Shown: positions 1-8,414 of the stretch, piece by piece
Numbering within the stretch: position 1 is the first letter of the stretch
Layout: each line of letters starts with the position of its first letter
DNA from: Hungatella sp. UBA4396
GTDB taxonomy: Bacteria; Bacillota; Clostridia; Lachnospirales; Lachnospiraceae
DNA: 64,000 nucleotides
Direction of reading: 5' to 3'
Assembly: GCA_002389905.1 (NCBI GenBank)
Contig: DGRE01000029.1
Span: forward strand, 11,001 to 75,000
The notes under the pieces: generated by a model
The model's input: the letters and a program-made list of their open reading frames with translations, nothing else
Database searches by the model: none
What the model was told of the DNA's origin: nothing
Position numbers and translations under genes: made by a program

Positions 1-244
1 GATAGGAAAAAAATGCCTTTAAGCTTGCAATCTTCCGTTTAACGCTTTTTGGCTTATACTTTTTATGCAAATCTGTTATATAATTTATAATATTATTTCG
101 TTTGAATGCCGTTTCAGCATCTTTAATATGGCCATAATACTGATTTAAATCGATTTTATATGCCTTTATTGTTTTTTGATTGAGCTTTTTTTGATAGTGG
201 CAGTATTCCAGATATTCAGAAATTAATTGCTCTAAATTGTTCAT
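1..244 (-). CDS. Tyrosine recombinase/integrase, N-terminal part (cut by window edge)
   Basis: Reading the minus strand from an ATG at 244 gives an 81-residue open frame that runs off the window. A GGAGGAG ribosome site lies 6 nt upstream. It begins MNNLEQLISEYLEYC and continues with KTIKAYKIDLNQYY and SVKRKIASLKAFF. This is the pattern of the SAM-like core-binding domain of XerC/D-type tyrosine recombinases: one helix-rich N-terminal domain whose last helix carries the K-R-K-x3-LK-FF signature. The catalytic RHRY domain would lie outside the window, so activity cannot be judged. It is divergent from the Jet operon, with about 145 bp between starts, and its presence fits a mobile or integrated island edge. 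A chromosomal XerC-like role is the alternative. Confidence 0.75.
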   Translation of the reverse strand, partial: MNNLEQLISEYLEYCHYQKKLNQKTIKAYKIDLNQYYGHIKDAETAFKRNNIINYITDLHKKYKPKSVKRKIASLKAFFSY

Positions 245-321
245 GAAGTTCTCCTCCGGCTGTAATATAATAAAGATATGGGAAATATTATGAGGGATAG
301 AAACTTTTTTGTCAAAATTCC

Positions 322-350
322 TTGTAATAAGTTCCCGACTTTGCTATCAT
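322..350 (+). promoter_or_regulatory. Probable sigma-A promoter of the Jet operon
   Basis: TTGTAA at 322-327 and TATCAT at 345-350 are separated by 17 nt. Transcription would start near 357, which supports the ATG at 389 as the jetA start rather than the in-frame ATGs at 278 or 290. A short hexamer run (actaat, three and a half copies) at about 359-377 would then be in the 5' leader. Confidence 0.4.
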
Positions 351-388
351 TATTAAATACTAATACTAATACTAATCAGGAGCGTGCG

Positions 389-1876
389 ATGCAGTTAAGT
401 GATAAATTAATGAAACCCATCAAAGAAACAACATATTTAACAGCGGAGAATGCCAGGCGATATCGTGTCATTCTTCGCTATTTTTATATGCAGTATGAGA
501 AGATCAAATACTGGATGGAGCAGGAGGAAATTTACCGTGAAATGAGTTCCCACGAAGAATTTTCCGAGTATACCATAGAACAGTGCCGTCAGGATCTGGA
601 CGCTTTGGTGAACTGGGGGAATCTTCTTACCATGCAGGATACCAAGCGGGTGGCCTCCATCGAAGCCTTTAAAAACAGACAGTACCGGTATCAGCTTGCG
701 GAATATTCTGTGGAAATTGAACGTATGACCATCCGTTTGGAAAAGCTTTTCGTAGAAGGTGCTTCCCTGGAGCCTACCCTGCTTGAAAAAATAAAGACAG
801 AAATGGAAAAGATTTTTCAGATGGCAGGAAAACCTCCTCTGGAGGTATATGGCTGGTGGAATGGTTTAAATCATGATTTTATCAGACTGAACCAGAATTA
901 CCAGGACTATATGCGGGATTTAAACAGTGCCAAGGCAGAGGAACTTATGAAAACGGCTCAGTTCCTCATGTATAAGGATAAACTGATCGACTATCTTCGT
1001 TCCTTTGTAAAGGGATTGCAGTTGAACGCAGGTATGATTGAAGAAATAATAAAGAAGGTGAAGCCAGAGGAGGCGGAGGGAATATTCCGCAAGGTGGCGG
1101 AATATGAGATGTCCATCCCCCGGATAGATACGGAGGTGGATGCCAAAGAATTTTACGAAAAGGCCAAAGGCCGTTTTAAGAGCATGCAGGAATGGTTTAT
1201 GGAATCAGGCGGAGTGCCCAGCGAGGCGTCCCGTCTTTTTGACATGACAAATGAAAGCATCCGTAAAATTACCCGTTATGCCTCCAGGATCAGTGAACAG
1301 TTTACCAGCGGAGCCAACAGGAAAGAGGAGTACCGGAAGCTCAGTGAAATGTTTCTGGCATGCAGGGACGTTAAGGAGGCTCACCGCCTGTCCGCAGTCG
1401 TCTTTGGGGTGGAAAAGCCTCTGCACTTAAAGGGAGACTTTGGAAGGATTACGGACAGCATCAATTCCGGTGTTTACGAGGAACCGCCCTGCGCTCTGGA
1501 GATTGTGCCAAGAGTGAGAGAATACAGGGAAAGAAGTGAACGCAGCCATATCAGGGATTACGGACAGGAAAAGGAGCAGGCCAGGAAAGAGGCCATGGAA
1601 AGACTGGAAAAGGAACGGGGCATGATGGAGGAACTGCAGGAAAATGGGGAAATTGATTTTTCCAGGCTTCCGGTTCTTAAGAAAAACGCCAGAAATACTC
1701 TTCTCCGCTGGCTTGCCAGGGCGCTGGAGGGCAGCGGAAGCAGTAAAACAGAGGAGGGACGCTTTTATTACATTGAAAATATTTCCACAAAGGAACGATG
1801 CGTGGTGGAATGCGAAGATGGGTCTTTTGAAATGCCCTCTTTTGTGCTTAAGTTTGAGGAGGCTGACGGATTGTGA
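389..1876 (+). CDS. jetA: Wadjet protein JetA (kleisin-like subunit)
   Basis: First gene of a four-gene Wadjet/JetABCD operon. In Wadjet systems JetA is the kleisin-type subunit that joins the SMC-like JetC ATPase, and the complex recognises and cleaves circular plasmid DNA. The protein is about 495 residues, helix-rich and charged, with a conserved-looking N-terminal winged-helix-like block (YLTAENARRYRVILRYFY, then KIKYWMEQEEIY) and a charged coiled segment around residues 400-440. I place the start at 389 because AGGAG at 378-382 sits 6 nt upstream and a promoter-like site lies between it and the upstream in-frame ATGs at 278 and 290, which lack good ribosome sites. The upstream extension would contain an Asn-Thr repeat. 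It overlaps jetB by 4 nt (GTGA). The Jet assignment rests mainly on operon order and JetC/JetD. The subtype appears to be the TIGR02680-type branch rather than the DUF3375-type branch. Confidence 0.8.
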   Translation: MQLSDKLMKPIKETTYLTAENARRYRVILRYFYMQYEKIKYWMEQEEIYREMSSHEEFSEYTIEQCRQDLDALVNWGNLLTMQDTKRVASIEAFKNRQYRYQLAEYSVEIERMTIRLEKLFVEGASLEPTLLEKIKTEMEKIFQMAGKPPLEVYGWWNGLNHDFIRLNQNYQDYMRDLNSAKAEELMKTAQFLMYKDKLIDYLRSFVKGLQLNAGMIEEIIKKVKPEEAEGIFRKVAEYEMSIPRIDTEVDAKEFYEKAKGRFKSMQEWFMESGGVPSEASRLFDMTNESIRKITRYASRISEQFTSGANRKEEYRKLSEMFLACRDVKEAHRLSAVVFGVEKPLHLKGDFGRITDSINSGVYEEPPCALEIVPRVREYRERSERSHIRDYGQEKEQARKEAMERLEKERGMMEELQENGEIDFSRLPVLKKNARNTLLRWLARALEGSGSSKTEEGRFYYIENISTKERCVVECEDGSFEMPSFVLKFEEADGL

Positions 1877-3048
1877 ATGTAATAGAGGAATTGATGAATG
1901 AGCGGTGGATATCTAAGTACCGGGACAGGGACATGTACTACCGGGTGAAGGATGAACTGGGGAGCGTCAGAAGCTTTCTTGTGGAGAAGCTGGGGTATCG
2001 GATCATAAGCAACAGCAGTCTGGTAAAGCTGGAAAAGCTTCCTGGAGAGGCTCTGGCCTGGATGGGAATCCAGGAATTTAAGGATATCTGGGACTATGCT
2101 CTTTTTTGTGTCATACTTATGTTTTTGGAGGATAAGGAGGCGGAGGAGCAGTTTGTATTGTCCCAGCTTACAGAATATGTTACAGCAGTTTTCCCGGAGG
2201 AGCAAATGGCCTGGACGGTTTATGCCAACCGTCAGAGACTGATCCGTGTGATGAAATATTGCATGAAAAGCGACCTGTTTCTCATCAATGACGGCAATGG
2301 AGAGAATTTTGCTATCAACCCGGAAGCAGAAGCCCTGTATGAAAACACGGGCCTGTCCAGATATTTTGCCAGGACCTTTACAAAGGATATCGGAAGCTTT
2401 CGCACCATATCAGATTTCTTTCAAAGTGAGTGGCTGGATATGAATGAGGACAGAGGTGTAATACGGAGGCAGAGAGTGTACCGGAAGCTTTTGCTGTCCC
2501 TTGGAATGTACCGGGATAAGGAGCAGGATGAGGATTTTAATTATGTGAAAAATTACCGAAGCGTCATTGAAACGGATTTAGAGCAGCTTTTCGATGTTTC
2601 TCTTCAGGTGTATAAATCCAGCGCTTATTTGATTTTAGGTGAAAATGGAGATCTGGGAAGAACTTTTCCGTCGAGAAACGGCTTATCTGATGCTATTCTG
2701 CTTTTACACGGGGAGATAAAAAGAAAGGTTGAGACGGAAGAATTGAAACCGGAGCTGAATGAGAGAATCCGCATACCCCTGTTTCAGCTTAAGGAGATCA
2801 TTCAGGAGACCAGGGATAAATACGGGAGCGGTCTGATTAAGGCATACCGGGATATGACGGATTCAGATTTTGCCGGCCATCTGGTTGAGGAACTGGAAAG
2901 CCTGGATTTTCTGCGCATTGACAGTGTAACAGAGGAAGTGCAGATTATGCCGGTGGCAGGAAAGATTACAGGAATATACCCCAGGCGTTACATGAAGCAG
3001 ACGGGAATGGAGGAAGATACGGATGCAGACCAGCAAATGGATGATTAA
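1873..3048 (+). CDS. jetB: Wadjet protein JetB (KITE-like subunit)
   Basis: 391-residue protein translated from a GTG that overlaps the jetA stop; GAGGAGG lies 11 nt upstream. In Wadjet, JetB is the small tandem winged-helix (KITE/MksE-like) subunit that binds the JetA kleisin. The sequence is all-helical with scattered acidic and aromatic residues. It has no membrane segment and no catalytic motif, as expected of this subunit. There is a helical region around residues 30-60 (GYRIISNSSLVKLEKLPG) and a C-terminal domain ending in acidic residues. The start of jetC lies inside its last 26 nt, so the genes are translationally coupled. The call follows gene order, size and coupling; its own sequence family was recalled only loosely. 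Confidence 0.75.
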   Translation: MNVIEELMNERWISKYRDRDMYYRVKDELGSVRSFLVEKLGYRIISNSSLVKLEKLPGEALAWMGIQEFKDIWDYALFCVILMFLEDKEAEEQFVLSQLTEYVTAVFPEEQMAWTVYANRQRLIRVMKYCMKSDLFLINDGNGENFAINPEAEALYENTGLSRYFARTFTKDIGSFRTISDFFQSEWLDMNEDRGVIRRQRVYRKLLLSLGMYRDKEQDEDFNYVKNYRSVIETDLEQLFDVSLQVYKSSAYLILGENGDLGRTFPSRNGLSDAILLLHGEIKRKVETEELKPELNERIRIPLFQLKEIIQETRDKYGSGLIKAYRDMTDSDFAGHLVEELESLDFLRIDSVTEEVQIMPVAGKITGIYPRRYMKQTGMEEDTDADQQMDD

Positions 3049-6000
3049 CCGGATCGGTTTGATTGACTTCTGGTATTATGATGAAGAGGAATTTTATTTC
3101 AGGGAGGGCAGGCTTCTTTTAAAAGGTGCCAATGGTTCGGGAAAATCGGTTACCATGCAAAGCTTTATCCCTCTCCTTTTGGACGGAAATAAGGCGGCTG
3201 AGAGACTGGATCCTTTTGGGACCAGGGCCAGGAAGCTTGAAAATTATCTTTTAGAGGAAAATGACGGGAGAGAAGAGCGGACAGGCTATTTATATATGGA
3301 ATTTAAACGCAGAGACAGCAATTCTTATGTGACCATAGGAATCGGTCTTTGTGCCAGAAGGAATAAGAAACTGGATTCCTGGCATTTTATTCTCCGGGAC
3401 GGGCGTCGGGTGGGCCATGATTTTTTCCTGTACAAGGAATTGAAGAATAAGATCACCTTGAGCAAGGCAGAGCTGGTAAACCGTCTTGGAGAGGGCGGGC
3501 AGGTTATAGAGGGGCAGAATGATTACATGAAGCTGGTCAATGACACCTTGTTTGGCTATGAAAATGTGGAGGAATACAAGGAGCTGGTGGATTTGTTGAT
3601 CCAGCTCCGGACACCTAAGCTTTCCAAAGACTTTAAGCCTACGGTATTGAATGAGATTTTAAGCGGTTCCCTGTCTCCTCTTTCTGATGAGGATCTGCGC
3701 CCCATGTCAGAGGCCATAGAGAATATGGACCATCTAAAAACAAGGCTTACAGAGCTGGAAGCCAGCAAAAAAGCGGCTGACAGAATCAATGAGGTATATC
3801 AGCAGTACAACCGTGCTGTATTATATGAGAAGGCGGATCATTACCAAAAGGCCGGGGAGCAGCACGGCAGGTATGAAGAGGAATATGTCCAGACCTGCCT
3901 GACTATGGCGGAATGTGAACGGGAGCGGCAAAATGAGGTCTCCAGAGAAGAGGCGTTAAATATTGAGAGGACTGCTCTCCAGCAGAAAAAGGAGCGTCTG
4001 GACAGCAGTGATATTTCCCGGCTTATGGAACAGAAGCTGGAGGCAGAGCAAAAGCTTGTTAAAGCAGAGCGGGACTTTGAAGAAAAGAAAAAGAGTCTGG
4101 CAGAAAAAGAAGAGAAAGATATCCAGCTTCACTACAGCCTGAAAGAACAGAGAGGGAAGCTGGAGCAGCAGGGGGAGGAAATTGCCGGAAAGCTTGATGA
4201 TATGGAGGCCGGGCTCCAGTTTCTTACCTTTGATGAGCATGTATTTATGGCAGATGAATTAAAATCGGGGCTTTCTTCCCCCTATTCTTTCCATAGTTTG
4301 AGAGAACAGATGGGGACCATTCGGAGAGACATTGACTTAGGGACAGAGCTCCTGGATAAAAGGCAGAGGATTACGGAAAAGCAGGAAGATATCCTTGTTC
4401 AGCTTGAAAAGCTCCGGCAGGAACAGCAGAGCTGTGTTCTGCTGAAAAGGGACCAGGAGGAACAGAGCAGACAGGTTAAAAGTGAATGGGAGGAAGCATT
4501 TTACCGGTGGATCAGAAGCAATACTCTTTTGCTCTTTTCCCCTGAGCAAGAGCGGTTTTATACCGGCAGGATACGTTCTTACGGTATGCTGACAAACCAA
4601 ATGGAGGCCAGGGAAGTACTTCGGGAGCAAAGGGATGTGATTCTTGGCGGACTGCAGCGGAGAGGGCTGGAGCTGGAGCATCAGGGAAGTCTGGAACAGG
4701 CGGAATATGAAGAAAAGCTGGGAGAACTGGAGGAATGGAGGAACAAAAAGGACCCGGAGCCGGAAAAGGAAGACAGTGTGGCTGCAAACCGCCTGTGGCT
4801 GAAGGAACATAACATTCCCTATTACCCATTCTATAAAGTGGTGGATTTTGCAGGAACCCTGGATGAGGATAAAAGGAACAGACTGGAGGAAGCCCTGTAC
4901 TGCATGGGGATTTTGGATGCTGTGTTTGTACCTGGAAATTATGAAAAGCAGGTACTGGCTCTGCGGCCTGGAATGAGGGACACTTACATTTTTGGAGATG
5001 TTTACAGGGTTAAGGAAAGTATTGCACGGCTTTTGGAGGTCTCCGATGAAATTGATGACATTGTATTTCATCAGGAGCTTGCAGGAGTGCTTGGAGCGGT
5101 GGCCGTGGCTTCCGAAGGACAGACCTGGATTGATGAGGAGGGAAGGTTTGGCTTAGGGCTTTTAAAGGGAACCATTACCCACTCCTATAAAGCCCGGTTT
5201 ATTGGTGTAAGGGCCAGGGAGGCCTATCGCAGGTCTAAGCTCGGGGAGCTGGAAAAGGAACTGGAACTATTATCAGAAAAGTGGGAACAGACAAAACAGA
5301 ATCTGGAGGAAAACCGCAGGGCAGTGGCAAGGCTGGAGGAAGAGTATTCCGGCTATCCGTCCGAGGCTGATGTCTGGGAGGCAGTCCGGGAGCTTTCTGA
5401 AACAGAAGAAAGGCTGCAAAAGCTTCAGAAGGAAACAGAGGAGAAAGAACTGGTATTATCGGCACTGAAAAAGGATTTGCAGGAGATTGGCTTTGCCGTT
5501 GCCGAAAATAGCAGGAAGCTGTATTTAAAGGCAGAGTTATCTGTTTATAAGGGGGCCAGGGACGAAGCATCTGCTTATTATGATTCCATCGGAAGTCTGG
5601 AGCTTCTTCATCATTCCTATCTCCATTCCTCGGAAAGCCTTGGGATTCTGGAAGAAAGGCTGGAGGAATTACAGGATCTCCTGGAAGAAATCCGCTATGA
5701 CATCAATAAGCAGAACAGGGAGCTTCTGGAGCTTGGCACCACGATTTCTGCCTGTGAGGAACAGTTAAAGGCCAGGGATTATGATTCTGTCAGGGAACAG
5801 CTGGAAGCCTGTATCCAGCGTCTGGCTGCAATTCCGGAAGAGTTAAAGGACTGTTATTTAAAGCAAAGAGGTTATGAAAAAGACTATAAATACAAGGAAG
5901 ACAGGAAGGTGGCTTTAGAGCAGCTAAGGGAGAAGAGCCGGCTTGATCTGCGCCTCGCTGAACGGGGGCTTATGGATGAGAAGGAGCTTTCCTATGTGGA

Positions 6001-7123
6001 GGGGGTTTCACAGATATCCTGGGAGAACCCGCCCGGAGCCGGAGCAGCTCTTTGCCGGTTGCTCCAATCAGAGCATTTGAAAAGCAGCGGGGAATTGAGC
6101 AGCCTGCTTCAGCAGAAGTTTTATGAAAATCTCAGTGAGCTCATTGATTTTAACCTGACCATCCGCCCTCTTTTTGGGAGTGAGGAGTACAGTGATTATG
6201 AAAAGGGAAATATGGAGCCTGACTTTAAGCGTCTTGCCATATTTGCCAAGTATAAGGGCCGGGAGGTTTCCTATGATATCCTGAGACAGGGAATTGAAGG
6301 CGATGTGGAGATTCAAAAGAGTCTTGTGAAGGAAAGTGACAGGGCTTTGTTTGAAGACATTCTGGCCAATACCATCAGCAAAAAGATTCGCTATAAGATA
6401 TATAAAAGCGAGGTCTGGGTGGATAAGATGAACCGCCTTATGGGAAGTATGAATACCTCCAGCGGGTTGAAGCTGAGTCTGGTGTGGAAGAAGAAAAAGG
6501 CGGAGGAAGAGGGCCAGCTTGATACCAGAGACTTGGTGGAGCTGTTGAAAAAGGATGCAGGACTGATGAGGGAGGAGGAATTGGAACAGCTTTCCCTTCA
6601 TTTCCAGACTAAGGTCCAGGAAGCCCGGCGGATCATGGAGGATACCGGGAGCCTGCGCAGCTTCCATGCAGTGATGAAGGAGGTTCTGGATTACAGGAAG
6701 TGGTTTGAGTTCCAGTTGTTTTATCAGAAAACAGGAGAAAATCGCAAAGAGCTGACCAACAATGCTTTTTTTACCTTCAGCGGAGGTGAAAAGGCAATGT
6801 CCATGTATGTGCCCCTGTTTTCCGCAGTGGTTGCCAAATATGACGGAGCCAGGGCCGATGCGCCAAGGCTGGTGTCTTTGGATGAGGCCTTTGCAGGGGT
6901 AGATGAACAGAACATCAGTGATATGTTCCGCCTTATGGTGGACATGGAGTTTGAGTTTATTATTAATTCACAGATTTTATGGGGAGATTGTGATACTGTA
7001 CCGGAGCTTGCTATTTACCAGCTTTTGCGAAAAGAAAATGCGAAGTTTGTAACAGTGCTCCCCTATATATGGAATGGAAAGGTTCGGAAGCTGGCGGAAG
7101 ATGGAGAGATGGAATGGAAATGA
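3023..7123 (+). CDS. jetC: Wadjet SMC-like ATPase JetC
   Basis: 1366-residue SMC/MukB-like ATPase, the motor of Wadjet, which extrudes DNA loops to sense plasmid-sized circles. The N-terminal head has FWYYDEEEFYFREGRLLLKG followed by Walker A GANGSGKS at about residues 36-43. Long Glu/Lys/Gln-rich coiled coils cover roughly residues 230-580 and 740-1000. They are split by a globular hinge near 590-740 (HNIPYYPFYKVVDFAG onward). The C-terminal head has the ABC signature SGGEKA near 1252 and Walker B RLVSLDEAFAGVDEQN near 1288-1303. This layout matches the TIGR02680-type large SMC-like proteins. GGAGGAA lies just upstream of the start, inside jetB. No frameshift is seen, so the gene looks intact. 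Confidence 0.9.
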   Translation: MQTSKWMINRIGLIDFWYYDEEEFYFREGRLLLKGANGSGKSVTMQSFIPLLLDGNKAAERLDPFGTRARKLENYLLEENDGREERTGYLYMEFKRRDSNSYVTIGIGLCARRNKKLDSWHFILRDGRRVGHDFFLYKELKNKITLSKAELVNRLGEGGQVIEGQNDYMKLVNDTLFGYENVEEYKELVDLLIQLRTPKLSKDFKPTVLNEILSGSLSPLSDEDLRPMSEAIENMDHLKTRLTELEASKKAADRINEVYQQYNRAVLYEKADHYQKAGEQHGRYEEEYVQTCLTMAECERERQNEVSREEALNIERTALQQKKERLDSSDISRLMEQKLEAEQKLVKAERDFEEKKKSLAEKEEKDIQLHYSLKEQRGKLEQQGEEIAGKLDDMEAGLQFLTFDEHVFMADELKSGLSSPYSFHSLREQMGTIRRDIDLGTELLDKRQRITEKQEDILVQLEKLRQEQQSCVLLKRDQEEQSRQVKSEWEEAFYRWIRSNTLLLFSPEQERFYTGRIRSYGMLTNQMEAREVLREQRDVILGGLQRRGLELEHQGSLEQAEYEEKLGELEEWRNKKDPEPEKEDSVAANRLWLKEHNIPYYPFYKVVDFAGTLDEDKRNRLEEALYCMGILDAVFVPGNYEKQVLALRPGMRDTYIFGDVYRVKESIARLLEVSDEIDDIVFHQELAGVLGAVAVASEGQTWIDEEGRFGLGLLKGTITHSYKARFIGVRAREAYRRSKLGELEKELELLSEKWEQTKQNLEENRRAVARLEEEYSGYPSEADVWEAVRELSETEERLQKLQKETEEKELVLSALKKDLQEIGFAVAENSRKLYLKAELSVYKGARDEASAYYDSIGSLELLHHSYLHSSESLGILEERLEELQDLLEEIRYDINKQNRELLELGTTISACEEQLKARDYDSVREQLEACIQRLAAIPEELKDCYLKQRGYEKDYKYKEDRKVALEQLREKSRLDLRLAERGLMDEKELSYVEGVSQISWENPPGAGAALCRLLQSEHLKSSGELSSLLQQKFYENLSELIDFNLTIRPLFGSEEYSDYEKGNMEPDFKRLAIFAKYKGREVSYDILRQGIEGDVEIQKSLVKESDRALFEDILANTISKKIRYKIYKSEVWVDKMNRLMGSMNTSSGLKLSLVWKKKKAEEEGQLDTRDLVELLKKDAGLMREEELEQLSLHFQTKVQEARRIMEDTGSLRSFHAVMKEVLDYRKWFEFQLFYQKTGENRKELTNNAFFTFSGGEKAMSMYVPLFSAVVAKYDGARADAPRLVSLDEAFAGVDEQNISDMFRLMVDMEFEFIINSQILWGDCDTVPELAIYQLLRKENAKFVTVLPYIWNGKVRKLAEDGEMEWK

Positions 7124-8363
7124 GCTGCTTTTACAGGCAGCAGAATATTTTAAGAAGCCAGGATTTAGGCGCCTGTTTGAAGGGCTTAATGAGCGCTATC
7201 AGTCCTTGTCGCGCTTGGGAGGAACCATTAATATCAGCGCGCTGACAAAGGAGGAGTCGGAGGCCCTGGAGGGCTTTTTACAGATGAATACTCCGGAGGG
7301 GAAGGAGCTTTCTCTGTCTGTTTCCCGTATTCGTAAGGCTCTTAAGAATACCCGTTACGGTCAGTGCAGTCTGGAGGATATTGTGCCGCTGGTTTTAGAT
7401 GGAAGCATGATATCAAATAAGCAGAAAAAGGAAGAAAAGAATAGGGAGCTGGAGGCATTTCTTGACAGCCTTGAGAAAAGCCTTCAGGGTAAGCCGGTAA
7501 ATTCCTGGCGTCCCTTTTATTCTTTGATCATAGCTGATTATAACCGGGACAGGCCTTGGGCTGAGGAACATATCCCTCTGATTCTCCGTGCGGTAAACAG
7601 CCTGCCTGCACATGCAAAGGAGTATGAAAGACTTCCTGTTTTTGCGGCAGGAACGACAGGAAACCCCCATTATTTTGATGAAGGAAAAAGAAGTTTAACC
7701 TATCTTCTTTATGGAATCCGCCATCTTTTTGGGGAGGCCGGGCAGAAAGGAAATTCTGCGGAGTCCAGGACAGAGCTTTTATACAGAGGCGGGATTTTAA
7801 AGGATGATTTGTATAACTGGGTTCTTTGTTTTGGAATCAGGGGTTATCTGGCTGGGGGAGAATTTCATAGGGGTATGGAGGCATATTTGAAAAATGGAGA
7901 GCCGCAAATTCTGACCCTTCAAAATATAAGCCTTTTAAAGTCGGCAGATGTGATGGAAAAAAAGGTTTATGTGGTGGAAAACCCTGCTGTTTTTTCTCAT
8001 ATTGTGAGCCGCAGGCAGGGGAATTGTGCCTGTATATGCTCTGGAGGGCAACTGCGCCTTTCTGTATTGATCTTACTGGATTTACTGGTCAGGAATCAGG
8101 TGACTGTTTATTATTCCGGTGACTTTGATCCGGAAGGCCTGTGTATAGCTCAAAAGCTGGTTTCCCGGTATGGTGACGGACTCAGGCTGTGGCATTATGA
8201 TGAAACTATGTACTATAAGTCGGTTTCCTCTGAATCCATTAGTGACCGGAGGCTTGCGCAGCTGAAAGGAATTACAGACAGCCGGCTGTCTGCCATAGGG
8301 ATACTTTTACAGGAACATCGGCATCCGGGATATCAGGAAAATATGATAGACTGCTTTGATTGA
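7074..8363 (+). CDS. jetD: Wadjet Toprim nuclease JetD
   Basis: 429-residue protein whose start lies 50 nt inside jetC (another in-frame ATG is at 7101). JetD is the Toprim endonuclease of Wadjet that cuts the extruded DNA. The C-terminal Toprim fold is visible: VYVVENPAVFS gives the catalytic Glu around residue 303, and YYSGDFDPEGLCIAQKL gives the DxD metal-binding pair around 350-352. A GG-Q-R-LSVL helix lies between them. The N-terminal half is a helical winged-helix-like domain as in TIGR02679/DUF2399-type proteins. Key acidic residues are present, so the nuclease should be active. It is the last gene of the Jet operon; the next gene starts 52 nt downstream and may be cotranscribed. Confidence 0.88.
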   Translation: MERFGSWRKMERWNGNELLLQAAEYFKKPGFRRLFEGLNERYQSLSRLGGTINISALTKEESEALEGFLQMNTPEGKELSLSVSRIRKALKNTRYGQCSLEDIVPLVLDGSMISNKQKKEEKNRELEAFLDSLEKSLQGKPVNSWRPFYSLIIADYNRDRPWAEEHIPLILRAVNSLPAHAKEYERLPVFAAGTTGNPHYFDEGKRSLTYLLYGIRHLFGEAGQKGNSAESRTELLYRGGILKDDLYNWVLCFGIRGYLAGGEFHRGMEAYLKNGEPQILTLQNISLLKSADVMEKKVYVVENPAVFSHIVSRRQGNCACICSGGQLRLSVLILLDLLVRNQVTVYYSGDFDPEGLCIAQKLVSRYGDGLRLWHYDETMYYKSVSSESISDRRLAQLKGITDSRLSAIGILLQEHRHPGYQENMIDCFD

Positions 8364-8414
8364 TAAAATTTAAAAAAAAGCATAAAATACAAAGTAAATA
8401 TGGAGGAAAATTAT

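Noticed and set aside
4337..5071. 244-codon minus-strand frame inside jetC
   Set aside because: Antisense to the well-supported JetC frame, without a ribosome site, and its composition mirrors the complement of Glu/Lys-rich coiled coil codons.
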